Of a stretch of DNA of 64,000 nt, positions 39,200-52,700 are shown one piece after another. A program made the translations under genes and the position numbers. Under the pieces are notes generated by a model, which had not been told where the DNA came from, did no database searches, and worked only from the letters and a program-made list of their open reading frames with translations. Origin of the DNA: Mycteria americana (taxonomy: Eukaryota > Chordata > Aves > Ciconiiformes > Ciconiidae). Numbering within the stretch: position 1 is the stretch's first letter; every line of letters begins with the position of its first letter. The stretch lies in contig NC_134365.1 of NCBI RefSeq assembly GCF_035582795.1, positions 75,559,635 to 75,623,634 on the forward strand, read 5' to 3'.

Positions 39200-40430
39200 T
39201 TGTCCTTCTTCATAGACATGTATCTAACCCAGTCCTAAAGACTATCAGTAATGTTGACTGCATAACCTGTCCAGGCAATCTAGAGATTCTTATAATAGTA
39301 GCAAAGCTTTTCCTAATCTTTACTGAATCTTCTTTTCTGCAATGTAAGTCCGTTAATTCCTGTCTTATCCAAAACAGGTCTAGAGAACAGATTATTTCCT
39401 GTCTTTCTTCAGCAGGCATGTGCGTATTTGAAAACAGGCACCATCTCAACTCTTAGACTTTTCCTTTTCAGGATCGTACCCATTTGTTCAGTCTTTCTCC
39501 TAGTTCAAATCTTCCAGACTTCCGATCATCACCATTATTCTCCTCTGCACTGTTACTAATGTAGTACTCAAAATTAACCGGAATATTGCAAGTGAGCAAA
39601 GCAGGATTACTCCTTCACATAACTTGAAGGTTGTACCCTCATTTATACATCTCTCTATAATTTACCTTTTCTTGCACAATATTGACATAATTCAACCAGT
39701 GGTTCACTATGACCTAAGATTTGTTTCTGCAAGAGCTGGTACGTAGCCAGAAACTTCCAACCTCTGTCTTTGCATCTGGCTGTATCTGCCCAAATGCAGT
39801 ATCTTGCATTTATTCCTACAGCAAGCAGATCTGTCCCCACATTAAAATATTTTTGTGTAAACCACATTCCTCTAGTTTATTTACGTGAAAGCTATGTGAG
39901 ACCTTGTCAAGAGTTTTACTAAGCTTAAGATACATGGTATCTACTCCATCTTCCTCTAGCCACAGGCCCAGTTTTGCAGGTTGAAATCATACTGATTTGA
40001 CTTGTTCTAGGTAAGTTATTATTGACTGCTATTAGTTGCTTTGGTTTCTTTTATGTGCTTACCAAAACTTGTTGATTATTTGTTCCAGCATTTTTTTTCC
40101 CAGGTTCAAGTGTTCGACTAATGGTTCAAATGCATCTGTATCCAAATTTTAGTTCAGATCAAGAGTGCACTTCTGAACTGAGTCTCAAAGCACGTAAACT
40201 GTTACTGTGTCACACTACTTGCTAAAGCAGACATAGTGGATTATTCCCAGGCTTTTCCTTTCCCCCTATTTTTAACATAGGGGGCATTTTATGCTTTCTA
40301 GTCTCGGTAACTCTACCTGGTTCTGAGATTTTGTCAGCCAGCTGCTTCAGTAGCCAAGGATGAAACTCAGCTCTGAGCTAGTTTGAGTTCATATTACTCA
40401 CCTAAATACATTCTGACTCGTTTCTTCCAT
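39200..40430 (-). mobile_element. Ancient, heavily decayed CR1 relic (about 1.2 kb)
   Basis: Read on the plus strand the order of degraded CR1 blocks is clear: AAGCTTTTCCTAATCTTTACTGAATCT, then GCAATGTAAGTCCGTTAATTCC, TTTGAAAACAGGCACCATCTC, TCTCCTCTGCACTG, a CAGTATCTTGCATTT block, GACCTTGTCAAGAGTTTTACTAAG, a GACTTGTTCTAGGTAAGTTATT block, TGTTCCAGCATTTTTTTTCC, and the region around a GGGGGCATTTTATGC stretch. This matches the 3' UTR through RT of old amniote CR1 on the minus strand. No frame remains except a 79-codon remnant at 39449-39210. Boundaries are approximate. Confidence 0.65.
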
Positions 40431-43129
40431 ATTTGTCCTGACGTCTTGCTCCTGAAGGGATTGTGTGGGTAACAGCACTCAGTGAGATAAGAACATTTGC
40501 TATTCTAATAATAGAGCAGCAGAGAACAAAACAAAGAATATAATGCTTTCCGCTTCTTTAGAACATGTACCCTGTTTTATGTAATCATGAAGTGGCCTGC
40601 AGGCACAGGTTTCCCAGCATGGAGGAAAGGGTTCCAGCTCTTGCGTCACCACTGGCTAGTGCAGCACACATTCCCACATCGCATAATGTGGTCAAGGTCT
40701 TGTGACTGTGCAGCCTGCCTGCCCCTAGTCCTACTGTGCCCTACTGTCCCTGAACAAGTAAGGCCAAACTGGCTCATTTCAGGGAAATACCGGTATACTA
40801 GTAAAATTAGTGGGAATAAATCTATTTTAAAATCACGTTCCATGCCATAGGATTCCATTGGGGATAATAAAATCTGTGAATTTCCTTTCTGGCCACTGTT
40901 CAGTTGCTATAAAGTATCACATTGTAGTTTCTCTCAAGAAGTCCATTCATTCAAGTCTGCGTGTAAGAGCAAATGAACAAAACGGGAGGCATTCAGTAGG
41001 TCTGTGCCGGGGTGTTACTGTGATCACTGTTCAAAGGTTATAATCTACTAACAGGGAGCACATCGTGGAACTTGGGCTATTAATTAGAGAAATGTTCTGT
41101 TATGCAGTGTGTCACTGCTATTAATGCGTATCAGGCATAGCTGAACAAGAAACCTCACTAGTAGTGACAGCTGGGGTCTGCTTTCAAACTAACACCCTCT
41201 AAATTGCCAGTCATGAAATCTACCCTGCCCTTTCATCTTCCAAATTGCCAGTCTTGCGATCTGCTCTGCCCTTTCTGACATTCACACTGGTCACAACGCT
41301 GTGCTTAGGCTTTAAGACAGGAAAAGTATATAATAGTGATTCTTTGAAGCTCACATTGGACTTCATGAGCAAAGCCTTATGGTGTGTTGATGAAAGCCCG
41401 ACACCTTAAAAAACAATGGTAAAACTGCTGTTGACCTAACTGGGGCCAGGATTTAACTTTGTGTGTATGAAGTCTAGCTCAGTTTATATCAGTAGGGCTC
41501 CAGAAGTAACCGTGCAGGTGGGTCCAGTTGCAGGGTCCTGTCTTTTTCTAGGACATATCTAACTTCACGGGTACTATAGAAACAGGTAAGAAAGACTCAA
41601 TGGAAGCATGTAACGGAAACCTCTGGTAGAGATTCAGGGATGCACTACATCTGGGTAAACTGGAAGTTACTCTTTCTGGACCTCTCTGCAGCAACAGGAA
41701 AGTTCAGAGATCCAGATCTCCTTTCCTGGCACTGAACCATGGATAGCTCCAGTGAAATCCATGGAGTTATGCTGGAGTCAAACCAGTGTAAAGGAAATAA
41801 GGAATGGGTCTGAGAAAGTCAAGCAAATCACCTGTTCTTGTTATTGGAAGCTTCATGCAAGTCTTGGGCTAATATAGTCTGTCCATACATGAGAGTCAGA
41901 TGAATAAAGATTATGTTTATAAAAAAGGCCAAGGAAGTGTTCAAGGGCCTGAGATTTCTTAAAAGCAGACAGGAAAGAATATGATTGCTTAGAGCTTACA
42001 CTTGACTTGATGTATTACTTGGACTTTCTGCAGAAATGAAATGGAGCAAAGTACTTTGCTGCAGCGTACTGAAATGCACCGTGTTCAAGTCAGTGCCTGC
42101 TGGATGGATTGTTTTCCCTCTGGCCATCTCATGTACACGGAAGAAATCAGAGAGAACTGAAATATGTATATTTAAGAGTAATTTCAAATGGCTGAAGTGA
42201 AGTCTTTATTATTATTACTAAGACTATTACATTATTTGACAAATGGTGTTGACATTACCTGTCTGGCTATAAAATAATTATTAATTCTTGTAATAACAAC
42301 ACTGATTTATATTTAATTTTTGCCATAAAAGAATCCAAATAACTTTGTAAATCAAATCAATGTTGCAAACATTTACACTTATATATAATTTTTTATACGA
42401 TTACTTACATTCATCCTACCTAAATCCAGGCATCTAAATGAGGCAATAAGCTGGAAGCCTGAAAACCTCAGGTTCTTTGTATAGCCAAAAAGGAAGCATA
42501 CGTTCATGTATCCTTCAGAAGGTACCTTTAGAGAACAGTTGAAGGCACCCAAACTTTGACTTGCCCTCTAGACAGGTAAGCAGCTGTCTCCAGCTGCAAA
42601 ATGAGTTTAGTGGTGTTAGTTATTCCATGATACTCAGCTTTTTCAGATGCCAGTTTAGTGTATTATGATTACATAGGCAAAGTTAAGCTTATAGCCAGAT
42701 GTGCAAGCAGAAAGACATTTCCCCCTAGTTCAGACTTGCAAAGACCTTTGTTACCTTGATTGTTGTTTTTTAAATTTTCTTCTGTAGTGTGATTTAGTTG
42801 TGATCCTTCCTAAAACCTTCCTCAAAAGTTCCCTCCTTCTTAACGGACTTAGTACATAAATGATATTTTCTTCCTGTAGCTGGTGACTTTCACTCTTTTT
42901 ATTCCAACTAATATGTCTTGTTACAGTGTCAGGAAATACCATGGGTCGGCATTTTGTGATTTTTTTTACTAACCCTCTATCACACTCATGCCCAGGTGAT
43001 TTTTTTCTAGCCTATTGTTCTTACATCTTCCCTCCATCAACTAGCCTATAGGAGGCTAGCTGAGCCCCAAAAATGTGAGATAGTTGTTGCCAGCTGGTAA
43101 AGCAAAGGACCAAAAATCCTGCCTGGTTT
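40431..43129. other. Intergenic DNA, one small tandem repeat
   Basis: No exon or known repeat family was recognised. It contains a degenerate 41-bp tandem duplication at about 41199-41279, listed separately. Confidence 0.5.
41199..41279. repeat. Degenerate 41-bp tandem duplication
   Basis: AAATTGCCAGTC occurs at 41201 and 41242, each followed by a similar run ending CTGCCCTTTC. Units differ at several positions, so the event is older than the one at 30441. Confidence 0.75.
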
Positions 43130-43500
43130 TCCTTCTTAGGCTGAAACTGTGAAGAAATGTTGAGGGAAATGGAGCTCTTTAATCAAAAGGAGAAACCGAG
43201 AGGGGACATGATAGTAATCCTCACACAAGTAAAAGATTGCTGCAAGAAAAAAAAAATCTTTGTCATGTCAGTGTGCTTAGGACAAGAAGTTACAAGCTTG
43301 AGTTGCATCACAGGATATTCAGGCTAGCTATTAGAAATGGTAATCAAAAGGGCAATTACATGATATACATTGTTTAGGGAGGCTGTGACATTTCCATCAT
43401 TGGCAGCTGACACTGACATGGCATTAGGATTTGTTCTAGGTACTGTTGGGTGATCTAAACAATCTTTTTAGGTCCATTCTAGCCCCCTTTTCTTTTTATT
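43130..43500 (+). mobile_element. Ancient CR1 3'-end relic
   Basis: Degraded blocks follow CR1 order: GAGAGGGGACATGATAGTAA, CTTAGGACAAGAAGTTACAAG, TCAGGCTAGCTATTAGAAA, AGGGAGGCTGTGACATTTCC, and an end with TTTAGGTCCATTCTAGCCCC. No frame survives. It is of similar age to the relic at 39.2-40.4 kb, but on the opposite strand, so it is a separate insertion. Confidence 0.65.
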
Positions 43501-44756
43501 TTATTAAAATTATGACTTGCAAGGAAGCAATCTAACCAAGAAAGCAGAGAGAGGAGAACCCCAAACCCGCTATCATCCACAAGTCTCAGAGAAGATTACA
43601 ACAGAGAGGAATTAAAGGAGGTGAGGGAGTCAAGGAGCATGGGAATGTAAGTTTAAAAAAAAGGAAAATTCACCATAACAAAACTCAGTGCTAGATCTTA
43701 GAGAAAGGGAACTTTTTATTTATTTAAAAATCTCTATGTAAGTTGATGCTATGCACTAACATTCCCTCAAATATGTCACTCACTCACATAGTTACATATC
43801 ACATCGTTACAAGCACCTACCTGTGTCTCCCTGGCAAGGACCACTTGAGTGCAACATAGGTAGCAAAGGACTCTGCCTGTCAAGTGTTCATAATTTTTCT
43901 GGGGTTCTTCTTGATTCACAGTGATGAACTTGGTTTTTGACAGATCTTTGATACCCTTTAGGAATCAATGCTTGTCCTTTGTTTTGGGATCTTGCTTGCT
44001 TCACCCTCCATAAATTTTAGGCAACGTTGCTGCTTTTGCCCATTTTTTCTTGTTTGTTTGAAATGTACGTCTGTTTTTCCTACAGGCCAATGGGAAAAGA
44101 AATGCTGTATGTCATATGCTGCAGCCTTGTTGCCATCCTCCTGTTGTGAGGATGCAGCATCTTCTGCTGACAAGTCATCTTGTCCTGCGGTCTTATGAGA
44201 GTGCAGACCTTGTGGGCTTGAGTGCAGGCCTTTTGGGCTTGACCTAAACATCACGCTACTCAATTTTACTGCTGAGAACAATGTTCTGGGAACAGTGTCA
44301 AGGGAATGGTGTTCTTTGTTATCAGTCCAGGCTGTTCTTTTACCCCATGTTCTGCTGTTTCATCTGGTGCTTTCACACACATATGTTTCCATTCATATTG
44401 TGTTCAAAACACTCTTAATATTTTTTTGTTACAAATCTCTACTACAACTTTAGCAGCCAGCTCATTTTATCTGTATACTGGGTCATTAAACAGTTTATCT
44501 GCCTGAGTCCATAAACATCCTCAATCTGCTGCCACTGTTTGCCCACAAAATATGTCAAAACTATTTATGAAATGCACATTTATTTTACACATTAACAAAT
44601 TATTTCAGTTGAAGCACAAGAATCTGTATATAGTGCCTCCTTTTTGCCTGACACTGAACATCCCTGACTGCTACTAATGTTTTTGGTCTGCCAAGTGCAA
44701 GACTTTGCATGTTGCTTCTCAGCAGAGGAGAAATCCACAATTTGAAACTGTGGCCT
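43501..44756. other. Intergenic DNA, nothing recognised
   Basis: Contains a 107-codon minus frame at 44281-43958 and overlapping plus frames, without family resemblance or exon boundaries. Confidence 0.5.
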
Positions 44757-46770
44757 AATCATAGAATCACAGAATCGTTTAGGTTGGAAAAGACCTTTAA
44801 TATCATCAAGTCCAACCGTTAGCCTAGCACTGCCAAGTCCACCACTAAACCATGTCCCTAAGCACCACATCTACACGTCTTTTAAATACCTCCAGGGATG
44901 GCGACTCAACCACTTCCCTGGGCAGCCTGTTCCAATGCTTGACAACCCTTTCAGTGAAGAAATTTTCCCTAATATCCAATCTCAACCTCCCCTGGCACAA
45001 CTTGAGGCCATCTCCTCTTGACTTATGGCTTGTTACTTGGGAGCAGAGACCGACCCCCACCTCTCTACACCCTCCTTTCAGGTAGTTGTAGAGAGCGATA
45101 AGGTCTCCCCTCAGCCTCCTTTTCTCCAGGCTAAACAACCCCAGCTCCCTCAGCCGCTCCTCATCAGACTTCTGCTCCAGACCCTTCACCAGCTTTGTTG
45201 CCCTTCTCTGGACACGCTCCAGCACCTCAATGTCTCTCTTGGAGTGGGGGGCCCAAAACTGAACACAGTATTCGAGGTGCAGCCTCACCAGTGCCGAGTA
45301 GAGGGACACGATCACTTCCCTAGCCCTGCTGGCCACACTATTTCTGATACAAGCCAGGATGCCATTGGCCTTCTTGGCCACCTGGGCACACTGCTGGCTC
45401 ATATTCAGCCAGCTGTCTACCAATATCACCAGGTCCTTCTCTGCTGAGCAGCTTTCCAGCCACTCTTCCCCAAGCCTGTAGCGTTGCATGGGGTTGTTGT
45501 GACCCAAGTGGAGGACCCAACACTTGGCCTTGTTGAACCTCATACAATTGGCCCCAGCCCATCGATCCAGGTTGTCCAGGTCCCTCTGTAGAGCCTTCCT
45601 CCTCTCAAGCAGATCAACACTCCCGCCCAACTTGGTGTCATCTCCAAACTTACTGAGGGTGCACTCCATCCCCTCGTCCCGATCATTGATAAAGGTATTA
45701 AACAGAACTGGCCCCAATACTGAGCCCTGGGGAACACCACTTGTGACCGGCCACCAACTGGATTTAACTCTGTTCACCACAGCTCTTTGGGCCCGGCCAT
45801 CCAGCCAGGTTTTTACCCAGCGAAGTGTACACCCGTCCAAGCCATGAGCAGCCAGTTTCTCCAGGAGAATGCTGTGGGAAAGGGTGCCAAAGGCTTTACT
45901 GAAGTCCAGGCAGACAGCACCCACAGCCTTTCCCTCATCCACTAAGCGGGTCACCTTGTCATAGAAGGAGATCAGGTTGGTCAAGCAGGACCTGCCTTTT
46001 CATAAGCCCATGCTGGCTGGGCCTGATCACCTGGTTGTCCTGTATGTGCTGTGTGATGGCACTCAAGATGATCTGTTCCATAACCTTCCCCAGCACCAAG
46101 GTCAGACTGAGAGGCCTCTAGTTCCCTGGATCCTCCTGCCAGCCCTTCTTGTAGATGGGCACCACATTTGCTAACCCCCAGTTGTCTGGGACCTCCCCGG
46201 TTAGCCAGGACTGCTGGTAAAGGATTGAAAGTGGCTGGGTGAGCACCTCCACCAGCTCCCTCAGTGCCCTTGGGTGGATCCCATCCGGCCCCATAGACTT
46301 GTGTGTGTCTAAGTGGTGTAGCAGGTCGCTAACCATTTCCCTTTGGACTATGGGGGCTCCATTCTGTTCCCCATCCCTGTCTCCAGCTCAGGGGCTGGGT
46401 ACCCAGAGAACAACTGGTCTTACTGTTAAAGACTGAGGCAAAGGCAGCACTGAGTACCTCAGCCTTTTCCTCATCCTTTGTCACTATGTTTCCCCCCATG
46501 TCTAATAAAGGATGGGGATTCTCCTTAGCCCTCCTTTTGTTGCTAACGCATTTATAGAAAGATTTTTTATTGTCTTTTATGGCAGTAGCCAGATTAAGTT
46601 CTAGTTGGGCTTTGGCCCTTCTAATTGTCTCCCTGCATAACCTCACGACATCTTTGTAGTCCTCCTGAGTGGCCTGCCCCTTCTTCCAAAGGTCACAAAC
46701 TCTCCTTTTTTTCCTGAGTTCCAGCCAAAGCTCTCAGTTCAGCCAGGCCGGTCAGAACAGAGCTTGCTTT
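44757..46770 (-). mobile_element. 5'-truncated CR1 LINE, close relative of the 15-kb copy
   Basis: On the minus strand it runs from the linker between endonuclease and reverse transcriptase (reading CRETIRRAKAQLELN at about 46640) to the CR1 3' terminal repeats at about 44757. Nucleotide identity with 15262-17040 is very high over the shared 1.8 kb. Unlike the 15-kb copy it retains the standard linker and lacks ORF1. The 5' edge at about 46770 is approximate. Confidence 0.93.
44845..46336 (-). pseudogene. CR1 reverse transcriptase, one stop and one frameshift
   Basis: Segment 46336-46118 ends at the same TAG after DPGN as in the 15-kb copy. The main segment 45984-44845 (379 codons) carries [31 protein letters not shown] and the normal C-terminus. 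Between them one additional T at about 45997 (CCTTTTCATAAGC against CCTTTCATAAGC in the 15-kb copy) shifts the frame. Confidence 0.9.
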
Positions 46771-49700
46771 ATTTGTACCTACTCTAAAGCAATTTTTACC
46801 TTCCTCTATCTGAAGGAACAGATTTAGTTATAGATTCATACAGCTCATAGTCTGCTATGTCTTCTGAAACTGCTACTGTAACATAACCTGGTATAACCCT
46901 GCGTAGCTCAGAATTAGCAGCCCAAAGTAGTATTTGCATGCCACTTTGGCAGCTTCTGGAAACAGTGCCATCTAGTGCCATTGTTACAGCAGCGTTAACA
47001 CCATGCGGTACAGAAGCAAGTAATAATCAACTGAGAAAATCATCATCCGAGGTGCAATAAGAACTCTGCTTAAATTACCCTTCTTACTCTAACAATGATG
47101 TTGAAATGCATCCGTGGAGAACTCAGTAAAATCACCAGCTATTTTTACTGTAGACTGATTTCCAGACAGTTGTCTATGATTATTGCACATGAAATAGCTT
47201 CTGCAGATGCAATTACGCTATTACTGGTTACAGTTTCTAATAACTGTATTTTTTGCTTCTTTTACGGTTATGTTGAATTGGAATTCCTATTCCTTACAGA
47301 GCAAGACTTACAGGTATAGAGCAGATAATAGTTTCCCTTTAAGTGAAACGATCTGTTGTGCATGCATGTTGCTCCTCTTCCTTTCAATGTAAACACCCTC
47401 CCTCTGTCTAGGCCTCAAGCTGGATGAGAAACAAGTACAGTAAAGTGGTGGTGTTTGGACCGGTTCCTATTTCCAATCTCATTGCTGGCTGATGACCCGT
47501 GGAGCTAGATAGAAAGCACATGCGCAGCCTGAACATAATTTTGCGGGGTCAGATAAATAGTCCTCTTAATAATTTCTCTATGAGCATGTGAATCACAGAA
47601 GACTGTGCAACAGATAAGGCAGAGGTCAGGGTCTCCTGATACTACCTTTGTAATTCACACTATTAGGAAATCTACTTCCCACTCCCCATTGCTTGAGCAA
47701 CAGCCAGTAGAGTCAGAAAGTTCTTGTTGCTCTCGTGCCCCTGTGTTTAGCTAACTGTCTTCTCAGACCCAGAGATATTTTGTGTCACATTTCCGTACGG
47801 TCACTTGCCTCAATGCAGCTGCTGAGAGTATTACAGAGCTCAGGTCTGCACGTACAATCTTCCTGTTTCACTACAATGGAAATTTTTGAAAGATGGTTCT
47901 CACGCTCTAACTAATAAGTTGGTGAATGGTCGTTTTCAACTATGCATACGAGTGCATGAGCCACATTTCACTCGTAGTTGCTGCTGGGAAGGCAAGTCAT
48001 TGAATATGTATTTGTAGAGACATACAGCCATAGAACATTTGTGATAAATTTTGATTTTTCATTAACCCTCCCCAAAAGTAGTACCATGTGGATTGTGGAG
48101 TAAAGAATTATTTAATTTTGTGAATGAAGACATAGAACATTCAAAATATCGGTAATACAAAATTATTTTGGATTTTTTTTAAGAGCTTCAGTCATGCAGT
48201 TTTGATTGATATAACCCTGATTTGTAGTGATCAGCTTCAATCATGCAATTTTGATTGAAGTGCCTCCCGAGGGGAAACAGATAGCAGAGGTCACCATTAT
48301 GGCCAAGAGGTGACTAAAGGGACATTAGGTGACTCATGTACTCTGAACTTTTTCCTTGCTATGTCTTGGAAAAGAGTAGGACACAGAAACCTCTACTTTA
48401 TACAGACAGACATTATCTAGTCATCTTATTGTCTTGAATCTTATGATACCCTTACCCTTGCCTTTGCAAGTTTTTTGTCATTTTTCAATAAAATCTCTAA
48501 AAACAGTTCAGGAAGTTTTGGTAATGTGGGACTAAAATCTGAGTCTGTCCTACCATGTAACCTCAAATCATATTCCAAACCACAGTCCAAGCCTGGTCCA
48601 GAGCTGGCCTTTTAAATGTTCTACCCTTCAGTACTACATAGTGGTCTGCTTTCAAGTATTTGGGCTACAACTTGCATGTATTATATGGCATGTGTTGTAT
48701 ACCATGTCTTAAAACCATTTAGGAGATTCACAATTGTTTGTTCTAAGTGATCTGAAACAAAGATCTCTGTTCAAGTGCAGGAACAAGCTTTCCTGGGAAG
48801 TCCAAGGCAAATCAGATGTCACTCCTGTGCCTTGTCTCTAAGGAGAGGACTCCTGGAAAACGTTAGTAACTGCTGACAACACAGCACTTGCAAGGACCTG
48901 TCAGGTGAATGGTGCCCATTAAATCTCTTACCTGTTACAGTGTTTGAAATGCATTACATCTCCTTTAGCTGTCACTAACTGAAAACTACCTGAAAATACA
49001 TCTTTGACATGGAAATAAGTATTTTTCTTAGGCTGGATTAATATGTGCTCAGGCAGAAAGTGCAGAGATAGCTGCAAGGGGATACTGTTCTGGAGCCAGA
49101 GCTCCTCCTGGTGCTGACCATGGCCACGCTGACCACAAGCATCCAACTGTTCTGTCAACCATTTTTGTCTTTAGGCTAAATTGCTCATGTAAATATCATT
49201 GCAGGCTAGTTTTCCTCCTGCCTGTCTTCCCATTTTCTCTAATCAAGTACTCTACAGCTCAAGCCAAGAAATTTTTGTCTTCATTGATGTGTTTCTTAGA
49301 GCTCAGAGGGAATGACACCTATTGGTCTGATAGCAAGCGCTGTTGATAGGGAGGAGGAACTTTCCCCTGTATCACTCTCCTTTCTTCCACAGCTCCATAC
49401 GTAGATGGCAGATGCCTGAATACTGATACACTTTGTTTCAGTACCAGTGTTGAATGCTCCAAGCTATGTATGAAAAGGAGATTGTTTTAAAATTATAGCG
49501 GGATCATTATTAACAGTTACATGCCAGGAACTTGCAGGAAGATACAGTGGCAGTAGGCAAACTCACCTTTCTTGGGAGACTTCATCGGCTTCTGTCTGTG
49601 CACAAAAGTTTATATATTTGAGACTCTTAATGCTTTTGTATTTTATTTATTGAATGAACATAATGTTTTAGCTTCTGAGATTCCAGCAACCTCAATACCT

Positions 49701-52700
49701 GCTACAAAAGAACTACAGCAGAATGTTGTTGTAGATATCTACATAATATGATGGATGCTGTATTGAACACTTTTATTGGTGATACATGATAATGAAACAC
49801 AGAATGTTTTGATAAAGGACCTATTCTGCCATTGTTACAAGCTCTGTAAAGTTTTGTGATGAAAGCTGAAACGCATACTTGCAGGAGAGAAAGCTTTCTG
49901 AACAAGAATCTTGTTTTGTACTGTTCAAAGTATGTCCAGAAACTGTGGTGAATGTCATGGGAATATTATCTATTATACAATCTTATTTCAGTCTGTTTTA
50001 TTTATCAGGATCCCATTTTATTGGGTTCTCCCAGACGTAATAAAATGTGTTAGTATATTAAGTAACTACATCATCCCATACATTCCCCATCTTCTTTTAC
50101 TTCAATTAATATCTCTCTCTCTTTTTAGCTCTGGAAATTTCCTCAGAAAATTTGATTCTCAGGGGTATCAGGAATCTGCATCTCCTCCCAGCTTCAGTGG
50201 GAATATACTTAACAGTGTTAGCATTAGTTCTTAAAAAGGTAAGTTAAGACTTTCGAAATATGGTGCCTAAAGTTAGCATTTTGCATTTTGAAAATGCTGA
50301 AACAAATGTCATAGGAATCAGAAAGATAAATTTTTCATGCATAAGACTTTTCACAATTTTATCATAATTTTCATCTCAACAAATATGAGATACTAAGGAC
50401 TCTCAAAATGCCAGAAAAAAAGATTTTCCAACTTCTTCCTCTGTGTTTTGCTACTAAAAAGGGGGAGGAAATAAAAGAGGGAGAAAAAGATAGAAATAAG
50501 AAAAAGAGGTTTTATTTTTCATAAGTAAAAAGTAAAAACATTACAAAAATACTTTGAACTTTTTTTTTTTCAAATGAGTAAGACAAAAGCTTCTCAAAGC
50601 AAAATTCCAACCAACTCTACTAGTCATGGTTTTCCTATAAGCTGGTATTGAACCAGCTTAATTAAACACTAGTTACCTGGGCTGAGTGGTAAGGATTAGG
50701 CAGCATATGAATCTGAGAAACTTCAGAACATGGCTGCTCCACAATGGACCTGCTCTTCTTCATCGTTCCTGAAAGTGACCAGATTCCTCTCTCTTTTTTC
50801 CTTGGATCTCACCTTTTGAGTTACTTTAGCCAAATATCCAGTTCAAATTAAGCTACCTTGTCTTACAAGAGGGTCTGCTCAATGAAGGTAAGAAGGAATG
50901 TGCACCTGTATTTTTCTTCACAGACACAAATGTTCCTGGAAACATCCTCTAAAGCGTCTCTCCTTTCTCTTCCCCTCACTTTTTCTCACAGTTTCTTTGT
51001 TCTGTGGAACAACATGATTCAGAATATCATTAGCTACTTTTTCCAATAACATAATATTGCCATAGCAACAGATAAAGTGAGTTTGGGTTTTTTTTAGTCT
51101 AAATAAGAGTGCACATATACATCAGCTGCTCAGGACACAATACAACGTATAAACTGTGTATTGGACATATTGCAGTCCAGATTCATGAACTCATATTTCC
51201 ATCTAGGATTTTCTGAAGACAGAAATGGGAGTTTGACCTCCTGAAGATATCATTTCATCTGTTCAGACATAACATGTCATATGTATATGATTCTTATCAC
51301 TAGTGGCTGTTGCCTTATGTTTCAAATCTAAAACCAATTATATTTGACTGCTCTCAGACATCCCTCAGCCACATCTAGCAGTTAGTTGCTGCAAGTTAGC
51401 TCACAGAATCTGTCTCACTGTAGATAAAAAAACACCCTTTAGTTTGAAACATCTGCTTGATGATGATACGTCTACAGACCAGATTTGGATCTGTGTTGTA
51501 CCGATGGGGTTCATTTTTAATTGCAGCTGGAGTGAAAAGCAATACAGTACTTAACACATAACACACACTCATGCACATATACTAGCTTGGTCTTCCTATC
51601 CCTCAGATAACTGGGAGGAGGGATAAATTAGTTTATCAGAATAGCTGAATGCAGGATCATGTGCAGTCAATTTACATACCAATTCACAAACTGAAAATTT
51701 GGCTAGAGTGATTCTGGTCGTATTTGTTCGATGACCTCCCGATTGCCTCAGCATGTCAGCATTTCATAGGCAAAGTTACAAAAGAATCTATTGGTCCACT
51801 TGAAATGAGATAGTGCTCCCTATCAAGTCCATGACTGCTACAGGGACAAGATGTAAAACAGAGAATGAACACTGATGAAAGTCTGTTTAATTCCCTTTTA
51901 CATTTCTCAGACCATTTGCTTTATTACAGCAAATATGATGTAAATCTCCCTGAAGTCATATTAATAAATCTTGTATTGTCTGCCAAGAGTCTGCCTTGAA
52001 GCATTATACACTTCAGGGTGGCGTTTTTCTACTACTGTTCTACAGGACTGCTATTTTCACCCCAAAGACTGTTTTATTTTCTATCATTTTGTACCATATG
52101 GTATTATCTTGTTGCTGTCTTGGAACCGGACCAAGTTGTATTGTAACAATTTATCCTATTTTTTTCTTTATTTATATGAACCCTTTTACCATGCTATCAG
52201 ACTGCTGTCACAGGCTCATGATGAAATATTACAGAATTACCTTAGATATATCCTAGAGGAGCTTCAGAAAGTGTTTTGGGGAGTCTGCAGGGGCACCAGT
52301 CCTTGTAACATAATGATTCTGCAGTGTGTTGATTGCTGGATAATTTAGCTGGATAATTTTATTTGTTTTCATCAATGGGCTTTTGTGTCTTGTGCTAAGA
52401 CATTGCCTTCCACTACTGTGCCATTGACAGGTCCTACTGTAAAGAAGTAGAGTTATTTTAAATTAGTCTTAATCCTTCTGACTAACTTCTATTCCAGATT
52501 TTAATCCATGTAAGCATGGGATTTAATAAAGTTCTGTGTGCTGTAAGATGGACTTTAGACTTACCTTACCATTTCCTGATTTCCAGCAAGGGTCGCAGAT
52601 GACATCAACAAGAAGAGAATAAGAAAAGATCAGAGATCCAGGGTATTTAGGACCCACTAAATACAGGGGTAGTTAATAACACAAAGAACAGGGTAGTGCA

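Noticed and set aside
51971-52348. 125-codon plus frame
   Set aside because: Overlaps another frame at the same place, AT-rich composition, no known family.
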